Source of the DNA: Bog-950 sp964423405
GTDB taxonomy: Bacteria; Bacteroidota; Bacteroidia; Chitinophagales; LD1
Direction: 5' to 3'
Assembly: GCA_964423405.1 (NCBI GenBank)
Contig: CAYREY010000010.1
Span: 1-64,000 of the forward strand
DNA: 64,000 nucleotides
Part shown: positions 53,252 to 61,332 of the stretch, in pieces
Layout: each line of letters opens with the position of its first letter
How positions within the stretch are numbered: the stretch's first letter is position 1
Translations under genes and position numbers: made by a program
Notes under the pieces: model-generated
Database searches by the model: none
The model's input: only the letters and a program-made list of their open reading frames with translations
Told to the model about the DNA's origin: nothing

Positions 53252-54321
53252 GCAACAACCAACAGCCATGGATACACTCGCTAAAGCTGGATAGTATATT
53301 TATACTATTGCCCCCGTTTATTACGCTGCTGCTTGTAGCTTTTTTACCCGATGAGTATAAAAGCGGCGATGCGATGCCTGCACTGGCATGGGTAGGGTTG
53401 GTATTGCTGATTGATGTAGCACACGTTTACTCTACACTATACCGAACATACTTTGATAAAGACATGCAACAGCAATACCGCAACCTGCTGATAAATATAC
53501 CGCTATTAGCTTTCATAGGCGGCGTGCTGCTTTACACCATCAGCGCGATGGCGTTTTGGCGGATAATGGCCTACATAGCCGTGTTTCATTTTATACGGCA
53601 ACAGTATGGCTTTGTACGCTTGTATGGGCGTAAAGAAAACAGCCCGCGATACAGCAGGATAATAGATGGTATAGCTATATACGCCGCCACTGTTTACCCA
53701 ATACTTTACTGGCATCTATCGGGCCAACGTAACTTTGATTGGTTTGTGCAAGGCGATTTCTACTATTTCAGGTCAGATATACTACTTTACGCAGGTACCC
53801 TTGTATATATAACCGCTTGCATTGTTTACCTGGTTAAAGAGATAGTGTACAGCTATAAAAGCCGAACGTTTAACCTGCCTAAAAACATGATAGTAGCAGG
53901 CACCTGGTTGTCGTGGTATTTTGGTATAGTACACTTTAACGGCGATATAGCATTTACGGCCCTCAATGTAATATCGCATGGCATACCCTACATGGCACTG
54001 ATATGGGTTTACGGCAAACGAAAAACAGATAAACAACCTCAACAGGCCGGTAGCTTTCTTCGCATGGTTTTCAGTAGCTATGGCGTTGTACTGTTTCTAC
54101 TGCTTATTTTTGCACTCTCATATCTGGAAGAAGGGATATGGGATGCGCTGGTATGGAACGATCACCAGCAAATTTTTGGAGCTTTCTATTTCATGCCACA
54201 AATAAAAAGCAGCACACTGTTGGCTATAGTAGTTCCGTTACTTACCCTACCCCAGCTTACACACTATATAATAGATGGCTTTATATGGAAAGTACGAAGC
54301 AGTAGCGAGCTTAAGGAATAA
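53248..54321 (+). CDS. Multipass membrane protein with intramembrane histidines
   Basis: A 357-residue protein of eight or nine TM segments, starting on ATGA at the end of the flavoprotein gene. I recognise no family. Four histidines sit in or at the end of helices: His59 (IDVAHVYSTLYRTYFD), His114 (AVFHFIRQQYGFVRLYG), His229 (YFGIVHFNGDIAFTALN) and His244 (VISHGIPYMALIW). Such spacing allows a membrane metal or heme site, as in membrane desaturases, but the exact HxxxH/HxxHH clusters are absent. It converges with the DUF4249 gene, 6 bases apart. As the last gene of the operon it may perform a final step or transport of the product. Confidence 0.65.
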   Translation: MSNNQQPWIHSLKLDSIFILLPPFITLLLVAFLPDEYKSGDAMPALAWVGLVLLIDVAHVYSTLYRTYFDKDMQQQYRNLLINIPLLAFIGGVLLYTISAMAFWRIMAYIAVFHFIRQQYGFVRLYGRKENSPRYSRIIDGIAIYAATVYPILYWHLSGQRNFDWFVQGDFYYFRSDILLYAGTLVYITACIVYLVKEIVYSYKSRTFNLPKNMIVAGTWLSWYFGIVHFNGDIAFTALNVISHGIPYMALIWVYGKRKTDKQPQQAGSFLRMVFSSYGVVLFLLLIFALSYLEEGIWDALVWNDHQQIFGAFYFMPQIKSSTLLAIVVPLLTLPQLTHYIIDGFIWKVRSSSELKE

Positions 54322-54327
54322 GAAATA

Positions 54328-55434
54328 TTACCTGGGCACTTTAATGCCATAGTATTTGGTGGCGTAACCAGCCCATATACCCAACCCGTTACTGATGTTG
54401 GATTTTATTTTAACCGGCGATGAGAAAGGGCTATCGCCGCCATCGTTCTCCAGCGTGTAAAAGAAATCGTAGGTTCGGGTATCTATATTGCTCCATTTAA
54501 TTACTACCGTGTCGCCTTTCCAGAAATACGAATCGGTATTGATATCAAACTCTGCATTAGGCGCCTGCCCACGCTCAATAGGCAGGCCCAGGCTAAGGCC
54601 CACAAACAAGCGATCGTCGTACACGGTGCCACCAAATGGTTTGTAAAAAGGCTCGTCGTTACGCTTGGTCATAAACCGCACAAAATTACCAAAGGTATCA
54701 GGCACAGTCACATAGGCATACACGGCCATCATCGAGTCGCGGTAATCGGGGTTGGTATGTTCTTTCAACCCCAGCGAATCTATACCAATAGCTGTAGGTA
54801 TGTACGTTGTTGCTGATAAACGGATAGAATCGGCGGGATTGCTAAAACCCGGAGCGTTAATCTGCAGGTTGTAACTGGTACGTTCTTTACCCGTAAAACT
54901 ACAGGTGCCGCTTATAAAGTAGTTTACTATATCGGGCACGGTGTAAATACATACATCGGGTACCTGTGTAGAATCTACCGATGTAAAACCCAAAGCATCT
55001 AACACTTGTTTAGCCTGTTCGGGCGGCAGATTCAGGCTTTGCAGGCACATCTCTACCAGTTCTGCTTCGGTGCCATCGCTGGCAGTTACTTTCATAGCTG
55101 CACCGTGCACAAAATAGTTGCTGAGGTCGTTGGGGTTAATCGCATCAAAAAATTTCTGGCTTTTGGTAAGTATTACAAATGGTGGACGATCGTTTTCAAT
55201 AGTGCCTTCTACCACTACCTGCTTGGCACCTTCGGGTATATCTATATCAATATCCTTACTGCACGATGATGTAATGAGTATGGCGAGTAAAATACAAAGA
55301 CAAAACCCAACCTTTGTCTTACCACCCCGACCGCCTTGAGCGGTCACCCCTCCTAAAATAGGAGGGGAATTTAGCACAGTCGCTGCATTAACATGAACTG
55401 TTATAAAGGTTTGTATTTTTCTAATATCTAACAT
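54328..55434 (-). CDS. DUF4249 lipoprotein, partner of the TonB receptor
   Basis: A 368-residue outer-membrane lipoprotein. DUF4249 runs from about residue 65 to the end: GAKQVVVEGTIENDRPPFVILTKSQKFF opens it. Cys58 in LITSSC should be the lipidated residue. The leader is unusual: the hydrophobic part (VGFCLCILLAILIT) begins only at residue 42 and is preceded by 41 residues, of which about 22-38 are encoded by two palindromic hairpins (see the repeat entry). No ATG lies between the repeat and the hydrophobic part. The start at 55434 sits 21 bases past the receptor's stop (after removing gap 3), so the two form an operon. Such pairs import a substrate across the outer membrane; which one is unknown. 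Confidence 0.85.
   Translation of the reverse strand: MLDIRKIQTFITVHVNAATVLNSPPILGGVTAQGGRGGKTKVGFCLCILLAILITSSCSKDIDIDIPEGAKQVVVEGTIENDRPPFVILTKSQKFFDAINPNDLSNYFVHGAAMKVTASDGTEAELVEMCLQSLNLPPEQAKQVLDALGFTSVDSTQVPDVCIYTVPDIVNYFISGTCSFTGKERTSYNLQINAPGFSNPADSIRLSATTYIPTAIGIDSLGLKEHTNPDYRDSMMAVYAYVTVPDTFGNFVRFMTKRNDEPFYKPFGGTVYDDRLFVGLSLGLPIERGQAPNAEFDINTDSYFWKGDTVVIKWSNIDTRTYDFFYTLENDGGDSPFSSPVKIKSNISNGLGIWAGYATKYYGIKVPR
55329..55367. repeat. Double-hairpin palindromic element inside a gene
   Basis: CCCCTCCTA-aaa-TAGGAGGGG (55347-55367) next to GACCGC-cttga-GCGGTC (55329-55345). The CCCCTCCT...AGGAGGGG word is a common Bacteroidota intergenic repeat. Here it is read in frame as NSPPILGGVTAQGGRGG, residues about 22-38 of the lipoprotein. 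Confidence 0.7.
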
Positions 55435-55452
55435 CTCTTATCTATCGTCTTT

Positions 55453-55662
55453 TTTCTAAAACTTAAAATTCCACGTAATACTTGGCAATATAGGGAACAA
55501 CGACACCNNNNNNNNNNNNNNNNNNNNNNNNNNNNNNNNNNNNNNNNNNNNNNNNNNNNNNNNNNNNNNNNNNNNNNNNNNNNNNNNNNNNNNNNNNNNN
55601 NNNNNNNTTTCTAAAACTTAAAATTCCACGTAATACTTGGCAATATAGGGAACAACGACACC
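55453..55662. other. Scaffold gap 3 with 55-bp duplicated flanks
   Basis: Ns at 55508-55607. Bases 55453-55507 equal 55608-55662. The duplicated piece carries the last 18 codons or so of the TonB receptor. Merging removes 155 bases and leaves a 21-base spacer to the lipoprotein. Confidence 0.92.
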
Positions 55663-58019
55663 TGCTTGGCCTGAAAGCGCAGCGAGTTGTTATCGCCGTT
55701 AGGATCGTTGGAACTACCACCCACACTACCTTTGGGTTCAATGTAAATGAAGAACGGGTTCATACGGTTGTACGCATTGTAAACCGATACTGCTATATCC
55801 GATGTAAAATCTATCTTCCTCTTTTTCTTAGGTATAATGGTATATACAAAGCCAAGGTCTAACCGGTGGTAATTGGGTAACCGGTACCAGTTACGCTCAC
55901 CATACACATAATGCACCTGGCCTTCGTTTACAAAAAAGCTTACAGGCAATGTAGTGCGCTGGCCGGTAGCAAACACCCAGGTGGCCGATATTTTCCAGTG
56001 CTTGTTTATTTCGTACATCTGCACAATACTTATGTCGTGCCGGCGGTCGTAGCGTGCCAGAAAAGGTTTGCCACCATTAATCTCCGGAAACTTGCGCCAG
56101 GTCCATGCCAGGGTGTAACCAATCCAGCCGGTCCATTTACCTTTGGCCTTTTTTACAAAAAACTCGGCCCCGTAGCTCCAGCCTTTACCAAAGGTAAACT
56201 GGTCTTCTACATCAATAGTAATGTTACCTACAGCGCTTTCGCCATATTCAATCTGGTTCCACAGGTGTTTGTAGTAAACCTCTACCGAGGTTTCTATCAT
56301 GTCATCTTTAAAATTGTGGAAATAGCCTGCCGATGCCTGTACACCTATCTGCGGTTTTACTACAGCGGTGCTGGGCACCCAAAGGTCTATAGGCAAGGTA
56401 GTGGTAGAGGATGATACCAGGTGCACGTACTGCTGGTTCATAGTGGCGCCCACTTTTACCGATGAGTTTTTACTCACTTTAAACCGCATAGACAGGCGCG
56501 GCTCTATACCCCAATACGTTTTAATATTTTGCCCGGCTTTGTAGTCAAGCGTATCTATGGCACGCCCATCGCGGAAAACTGTTTTATTAAACGGCCCCAT
56601 AAACGTAAACAACGAAGCCCGCACACCGGCATTTATTTTCAGCCAACTGTTTACTTCAAAATCATCTAAAAAGTAAAGCGATGTTTCGTGCGCATATTTT
56701 TTAGCCTGGTTACTGGTTTTAAACTCGGTGCCACCGGCGCTACCGGTAGCCGTGTACGGAGTAAAAATGTGGAAGTTATACTGCGCGCCAAATTTCATAT
56801 CGTGCCCTGCGAGTGGCGAATAATCGAAATCCATTTTGGCTGTGGCCTCGCGTACGGCAGAGTTCAGTTCAAATTTTAGGTCCTGAAAACCAGTGTTGGC
56901 CTTAAAGCCAAAATCGTTGTAAATAAACATGGTGTTCAGAAACAGCTTATCACTGAACAGGTGGTTCCAGCGCAGCGTGGCAGTAGAGTTGCCCCATGGA
57001 AAATTAAGTTTAAAAATACCGCCGGGGTCTTTAAAGTTAAACACATCGCGACCAAAATAACCGCTCAGGTACAGGCGGTCGCGGTCGCTTACCAGGTAGT
57101 TTATCTTGGCATTTATATCGTAAAAATAGTACTCGTTACCGGCAAACTCCCCATCGCCTATGTTGGGCAAAATGGGTTTCATAATAAGGTCTATATAGGT
57201 ACGGCGGCCAGATACAATAAACGAGCACTTGTTCTTTTTAATGGGCCCCTGCACAGTAAGGCGCGAAGAGATAAGCCCCAGCCCACCCTCTACGTTCCAC
57301 TTTTTCATGTTGCCCTCTTTCATCTTCACATCTACCACCGATGATATACGCCCACCGTACTCGGCTGGCATACCACCTTTAACCACTGTAGTACTTTTTA
57401 CAGCATCGCTGTTAAACACCGAGAAGAAACCAAACAGGTGGCCGGTGTTATATACCACGGCATCATCCAGCAATACCAGGTTTTGGTCGGGCCCGCCACC
57501 ACGCACATAAAAGCCACTGTTCCCCTCGCCCGATGCCATAATGCCCGGCAGCAATTGAATCGTTTTAAGTACATCTACCTCGCCAAACAGGGCCGGCAGG
57601 GCTTTGCTTACTTCTACCTTCAACTCCTGCTTACCCATATCGGTGCTCTCCACATTAGCGCCTTTTTTCTCACCGGTTACTACCACTTCCTGAATTTCGG
57701 TAGCTACGCTGGTCATCTCTAAATTTAGTCGCACATCTTTATTCAGCACTATTACTTTCTCCTGTGGTGCAAGGCCCACGTAGGTTATTTTAATGGTGTA
57801 GGTATCTGCCGGCAGGGTTATAGAGTAAAAACCGTAATCGTTGGTAGTAGTGCCTTTGCCTGCCTCTACGGCATACACACCTGCCGATAACAGGCTTTCG
57901 CCATTGCTGGCATCTTTAATGTAGCCGCTCAGGGTAAATTTTTGTTGGGCATTAAGCACCGTAAAGCCACACACCATCAACCATAAAAAAATGCTACTAC
58001 GCAGGTATAGAGGTTTCAC
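55611..58019 (-). CDS. TonB-dependent receptor with carboxypeptidase-like domain
   Basis: An 802-residue outer-membrane receptor. The start codon is GTG at 58017-58019; the signal peptide is residues 1-24 (TVLNAQ). Residues 26-115 are a CarboxypepD_reg-like beta-sandwich (FTLSGYIKDASNGESLLSAGVYAVEAGKGTTTNDYGFYSI), followed by the plug domain (about 130-240, IQLLPGIMASGEGNSGFYVRGGGPDQNLVLLDDAVVYN, PAEYGGRISSVVDVKMKEG) and a beta-barrel of roughly 22 strands, ending in a typical aromatic residue (WNFKF). It imports an unidentified substrate with energy from TonB-ExbBD. The DUF4249 lipoprotein is next. A -7-like box TATTTTTG is present at 58046-58053. Confidence 0.93.
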   Translation of the reverse strand: MKPLYLRSSIFLWLMVCGFTVLNAQQKFTLSGYIKDASNGESLLSAGVYAVEAGKGTTTNDYGFYSITLPADTYTIKITYVGLAPQEKVIVLNKDVRLNLEMTSVATEIQEVVVTGEKKGANVESTDMGKQELKVEVSKALPALFGEVDVLKTIQLLPGIMASGEGNSGFYVRGGGPDQNLVLLDDAVVYNTGHLFGFFSVFNSDAVKSTTVVKGGMPAEYGGRISSVVDVKMKEGNMKKWNVEGGLGLISSRLTVQGPIKKNKCSFIVSGRRTYIDLIMKPILPNIGDGEFAGNEYYFYDINAKINYLVSDRDRLYLSGYFGRDVFNFKDPGGIFKLNFPWGNSTATLRWNHLFSDKLFLNTMFIYNDFGFKANTGFQDLKFELNSAVREATAKMDFDYSPLAGHDMKFGAQYNFHIFTPYTATGSAGGTEFKTSNQAKKYAHETSLYFLDDFEVNSWLKINAGVRASLFTFMGPFNKTVFRDGRAIDTLDYKAGQNIKTYWGIEPRLSMRFKVSKNSSVKVGATMNQQYVHLVSSSTTTLPIDLWVPSTAVVKPQIGVQASAGYFHNFKDDMIETSVEVYYKHLWNQIEYGESAVGNITIDVEDQFTFGKGWSYGAEFFVKKAKGKWTGWIGYTLAWTWRKFPEINGGKPFLARYDRRHDISIVQMYEINKHWKISATWVFATGQRTTLPVSFFVNEGQVHYVYGERNWYRLPNYHRLDLGFVYTIIPKKKRKIDFTSDIAVSVYNAYNRMNPFFIYIEPKGSVGGSSNDPNGDNNSLRFQAKQVSLFPILPSITWNFKF

Positions 58020-58045
58020 TTGCCCAACAGAGGTTTTAGAGGCCG

Positions 58046-58053
58046 CAAAAATA
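58046..58053 (-). promoter_or_regulatory. Possible -7 box of the TonB-receptor operon
   Basis: Minus-strand TATTTTTG agrees with TAnnTTTG; a TTTG lies 15 bases upstream instead of 19, so the match is partial. It would give a leader of about 20 bases before the GTG. Confidence 0.4.
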
Positions 58054-58228
58054 TAAACTTGATAACAGCAAATTGTAAAAAAAGGTTCTTAATCAGTGTT
58101 TTTCTTACCAAAAGCCCCTGCTCTATGCTGTAGAAACAATATTTATGGCCACTGGCTGTTACTTTTAGGTTATTACAGAGTTATATCTGTAAATGCAGGG
58201 AATAACCACCATATTAACCGCACCAACC

Positions 58229-58792
58229 ATGCAGGCAACAGAAGCGAAAACATTAACCGACGAAGAAAAGCTGATACTGGCTGCCAAAGCCAACCGCGAC
58301 AGGTTTCAGCCGCTGTACGAAAAATACTATGCGCAGATACTAAAGTTTGTGTACCAGCGCGTAACCACCAAAGACGATGCCTACGATATTACGCAGCAGG
58401 TTTTTTTGCAGGCTATGCTATCGCTGGATAAGTATGAGCTGCGGGGCTTTCCGTTTAGCAGCTGGCTGTACCGCATTGCCATTAACGAGCTTAACCAGGC
58501 GTTTAGAAAAAACGAAAAACAGCGGGGTATTAACCTGGAAGAACACCACCTGAAAGATATAGTACAGGAAATGAACGAACCCGGTGCCGACGAAAAAGAA
58601 AACATACTGCTGGAAGCCCTTACCGGATTAGAAGAAGACGATTTTCAACTGGTAGAGATGCGCTTTTTTGAAAAGCGGGCCTTTAAAGAGATTGGCGAAA
58701 TACTGAACATAACCGAGGCCAATGCAAAAATGAAACTGTACCGCATACTGGATAAACTAAAACCAATACTTGAAAAGAAAATAGCCTATTAA
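58229..58792 (+). CDS. ECF-type RNA polymerase sigma factor
   Basis: A 187-residue sigma-70 family factor from the ATG at 58229 (the frame is open to 58193). Region 2 is RFQPLYEKYYAQILKFVYQRVTTKDDAYDITQQVFLQAMLSLDKYELRGFPFSSWLYRIAINELNQAFRK (about residues 25-92); region 4 is ALTGLEEDDFQLVEMRFFEKRAFKEIGEILNITEANAKMKLYRILDKLK (about 130-178), with the helix-turn-helix before AKMKLYR. The linker is short, as in ECF factors. Fifty-six bases later comes a membrane protein that is a natural candidate for the anti-sigma partner. Confidence 0.93.
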   Translation: MQATEAKTLTDEEKLILAAKANRDRFQPLYEKYYAQILKFVYQRVTTKDDAYDITQQVFLQAMLSLDKYELRGFPFSSWLYRIAINELNQAFRKNEKQRGINLEEHHLKDIVQEMNEPGADEKENILLEALTGLEEDDFQLVEMRFFEKRAFKEIGEILNITEANAKMKLYRILDKLKPILEKKIAY

Positions 58793-58810
58793 ATGGCTGT
58801 TGCATTTATC

Positions 58811-58843
58811 TAAATACTCAATACTAACTACTCAATACTTTCA
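58811..58843. repeat. Short-period direct repeats (ACTCAATACT)
   Basis: Two copies of ACTCAATACT plus the related CTAAC/ACTA words (AATACTCAATACTAACTACTCAATACTTTC). It sits between the sigma gene and its neighbour. Confidence 0.5.
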
Positions 58844-58848
58844 GTAAA

Positions 58849-60501
58849 ATGAAGAACTATAAAATAAATATGAACCGCCAGCCGCTGACCGATGCTGATT
58901 TAAACAGCAAAGGCGACTTTAACAGCCTGCTAAAAAGCTACAAGGCCGCTAAAACGCCTTTCTTTAAAGCAACTAAATTCTGGTTTGGAACCTCGGCAGT
59001 GCTGGTTGCCAGTGTTACAGCAATAGTGGTGTATATGCAGTTGTTTATGTCGGCAGGCACCACACTTACTACAGCGCCTGCTTTTATACAACCGCCAATT
59101 GCAGCGGCCGATATAAAACCCAACACGTATATAATAGATGCCGGGCAAGACTCGAACCTTACCTGCAACAGCGGCAGCAAAATACATATACCGGCCAATG
59201 CCTTTACCGACGAAAACGGCAAGCCTGTAAACGGTAAGGTAGAGTTGCACTACCGCGAGTTTCACAATGTATTGGATGTGTTTTTAGCAGGCATACCTAT
59301 GACGTACGATAGCGCCGGCGAGCAGTTCCACTTTGAAACGGCCGGTATGATTGAAATTGCCGCCACACAAAACGGTAAGCCACTTAAAACAAACCCCGAT
59401 GCGCTGATACTGGTTGACCTGGCATCGGCCAACCGCGAAGACCGCTTTAATACTTACTACCTGGATACCGTAGAGAAAAAATGGAAATACCTGACACAGA
59501 AAAACTATAACGAACCTATACCGGTAAGCGAAAGCGATGCAGCACCGGTAAGTAGCCCTTATAGTAAACAACTACTGGCGGCCGATGCCCCTGCACAGCA
59601 GGTTATTAAACAGTTAACCGCAACCCAAAAAGAGATAGCTGGCATAGAAAAACTAAGACCGGTTGAACCCAGAAAAGTAAACAAGGATAAACACCGCTTT
59701 AAAATAAGTGTAGATGAAAAGGAGTTTCCGGAGATAGCTGTGTACAGCAACATGAAATTTGAGGTAGCCGATAAAAACTATAACCCCGAGAAGGCTAAAA
59801 CACTTTGGGAAAACGTAGAACTAAAACGGATTACGGCATCTACCAACTACGAAGTTGTTTTTAGCAATGCGAAAGAAACCTACACGGTAGTAGCCATACC
59901 GGTATTTGAAGATAAAGACATAAAAGAAGCTACCCGTGTATATGAAGAGAAATACAGGGAGTACGAGGCAAAACTTGGCAAGAAAAAAGCGGATGAGGTA
60001 CGCCTGAAAGCCGAACTGGAAACACGAGCCAAAGCAATAGAAGAAAAAATAAGAAAAGAGATAGCTGAACAGGCCGAACGCCGTAAAGAGTATGACGCAC
60101 GCCTGAGCCAGACCGATTTATTTTACCGCACATTTCAGGTGGCTGATTTTGGTATATGGAACTGCGACCAACCCAAACGCTTACCCCAAGGGGCACTGGT
60201 AGTTGCTAAACTTAAAGATGCAAAAACGAAAGAGCCGCTGAAAATACAGACCTGTTACCTGGTAGAGAAAGGCCGTAATGCTATGTTTACTTATTACCCG
60301 GATAGACTTAACCAGTTTCGCTTTAACCCCGATAAAGAAAACATAGTATGGGTAGTAACCAGCGACCTGAAAGTGGCCATCATAAAACCCGAACAGTTTA
60401 GTGCCGCACAAAAAACAAACGGCACTATGCCTTTGGAACTTACCGTAATAGATAAGAAATTTACCAGCACAGAAGAAGCAAAAGCGTATCTTGAAATATA
60501 A
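58849..60501 (+). CDS. Membrane-anchored protein next to the ECF sigma factor, possible anti-sigma
   Basis: A 550-residue protein. A short cytosolic N-terminus of about 43 residues (QPLTDADLNSKGDFNSLLKSYKAAKTPFF) is followed by one TM helix (44-66, FWFGTSAVLVASVTAIVVYMQL) and a large periplasmic region. The latter opens with a domain of about 110 residues (NTYIIDAGQDSNLTCNSGSKIHIPANAFTDENGKPVNGKVELHYREF) resembling the beta-sandwich regions of Bacteroidota surface regulators, then a highly charged helical segment (about 370-430). The Met at residue 9 is an alternative start. A tiny cytosolic part plus a sensor-like periplasmic part suits anti-sigma action on the sigma factor upstream, but no zinc-ASD motif is visible. 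Confidence 0.6.
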   Translation: MKNYKINMNRQPLTDADLNSKGDFNSLLKSYKAAKTPFFKATKFWFGTSAVLVASVTAIVVYMQLFMSAGTTLTTAPAFIQPPIAAADIKPNTYIIDAGQDSNLTCNSGSKIHIPANAFTDENGKPVNGKVELHYREFHNVLDVFLAGIPMTYDSAGEQFHFETAGMIEIAATQNGKPLKTNPDALILVDLASANREDRFNTYYLDTVEKKWKYLTQKNYNEPIPVSESDAAPVSSPYSKQLLAADAPAQQVIKQLTATQKEIAGIEKLRPVEPRKVNKDKHRFKISVDEKEFPEIAVYSNMKFEVADKNYNPEKAKTLWENVELKRITASTNYEVVFSNAKETYTVVAIPVFEDKDIKEATRVYEEKYREYEAKLGKKKADEVRLKAELETRAKAIEEKIRKEIAEQAERRKEYDARLSQTDLFYRTFQVADFGIWNCDQPKRLPQGALVVAKLKDAKTKEPLKIQTCYLVEKGRNAMFTYYPDRLNQFRFNPDKENIVWVVTSDLKVAIIKPEQFSAAQKTNGTMPLELTVIDKKFTSTEEAKAYLEI

Positions 60502-60509
60502 CTCTGTAC

Positions 60510-60610
60510 GTCATTGCGAGGAGTGCCGCTTTGGGCACGACGAAGCAATCTGCATGTATTTAAATATGAAACATACAGATTGCTTCGTCGCAAAACCTCC
60601 TCGCAATGAC
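60510..60610. repeat. Inverted-repeat element of the GTCATTGCGAGGAG type
   Basis: Outer arms GTCATTGCGAGGAG (60510-60523) and CTCCTCGCAATGAC (60597-60610), inner arms CGACGAAGCAATCTG (60538-60552) and CAGATTGCTTCGTCG (60576-60590), about 100 bases in all, with a smaller hairpin in the left half. The element lies between two genes and contains no ORF. The same word is known from dispersed repeats in unrelated bacteria. Confidence 0.9.
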
Positions 60611-60633
60611 ACCACAGTGACTTTATCAGCATT

Positions 60634-61329
60634 ATGTATCGCATAAAACATTTGATACTATATCTGTTAGTGCCGGTCCTCACCTTTGCGCAGGGTGGGG
60701 ATACTGTGTTTACAGTAATGGCAGCCAAGCCCACAGTAAGTATTTCGCCGGCTATAGATATGCTATACAAAAATGTATCGAAAAAATTTGTGCTGCGTAA
60801 AGGCCCCAATACCATAGTAGATACCATTGTATTTACCGGCGGCACGGTAGTGCGCCGGGATAGTGTGTTTGCTGTGCGGCCCGGCACCACCGGTACCGGT
60901 ATGCTTAAAATATATGCACATGCCAACGGCGGCAAACGGGTACTGGCGCTGGTTAAGGAGTTTGCCGTACACACCTTTGCCGAGCCACACCCGAATGTAG
61001 ATGGGGTTAACAACGACTCGGCCATACACCGTATGAAAGTGGTAGCGCAGGGCTACGTGAACGTACCCAAAACCAACGACCCTGATTTAAAGCGCTTGAG
61101 CCATCCGGTGTTATCCTTTCAAATGGTAGCAGGCGGACGCGGCCGCACCGATACACTAACCGCTACCGGCAACCGCATGACTTACGAAATGCGCGACCGG
61201 ATAGATAAAATGCAGGATGGCAACCTGATACAGATAAATAACATACGCTACCTGCTGGATGGCGATACGTTTATTATCCGCGAGCCATTGAGAATTTCGT
61301 TGATTAATGACAGGGTGAATAAATTTTAA
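60634..61329 (+). CDS. Exported GldM C-terminal-like protein 1
   Basis: A 231-residue protein with a signal peptide (residues 1-19, VLTFAQ). It has the arrangement of the periplasmic C-terminal half of GldM: domain 1 opens KPTVSISPAIDMLYKNVSKKFVLRKG (in GldM: PSVAVxADKMNVLYxGxDNPxxIxxxG) and closes KEFAVHTFAEPHPNVDG; domain 2 has LSFQMVAGGRGRTDTLTATGNRMTYEMRDRIDKMQDGNLIQINNIRYLLDGD. GldM is the T9SS/gliding motor subunit; here the TM helix and long stalk are absent, leaving a soluble periplasmic protein. The family call is from pattern memory only. Two similar genes follow. Confidence 0.6.
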   Translation: MYRIKHLILYLLVPVLTFAQGGDTVFTVMAAKPTVSISPAIDMLYKNVSKKFVLRKGPNTIVDTIVFTGGTVVRRDSVFAVRPGTTGTGMLKIYAHANGGKRVLALVKEFAVHTFAEPHPNVDGVNNDSAIHRMKVVAQGYVNVPKTNDPDLKRLSHPVLSFQMVAGGRGRTDTLTATGNRMTYEMRDRIDKMQDGNLIQINNIRYLLDGDTFIIREPLRISLINDRVNKF

Positions 61330-61332
61330 GGT

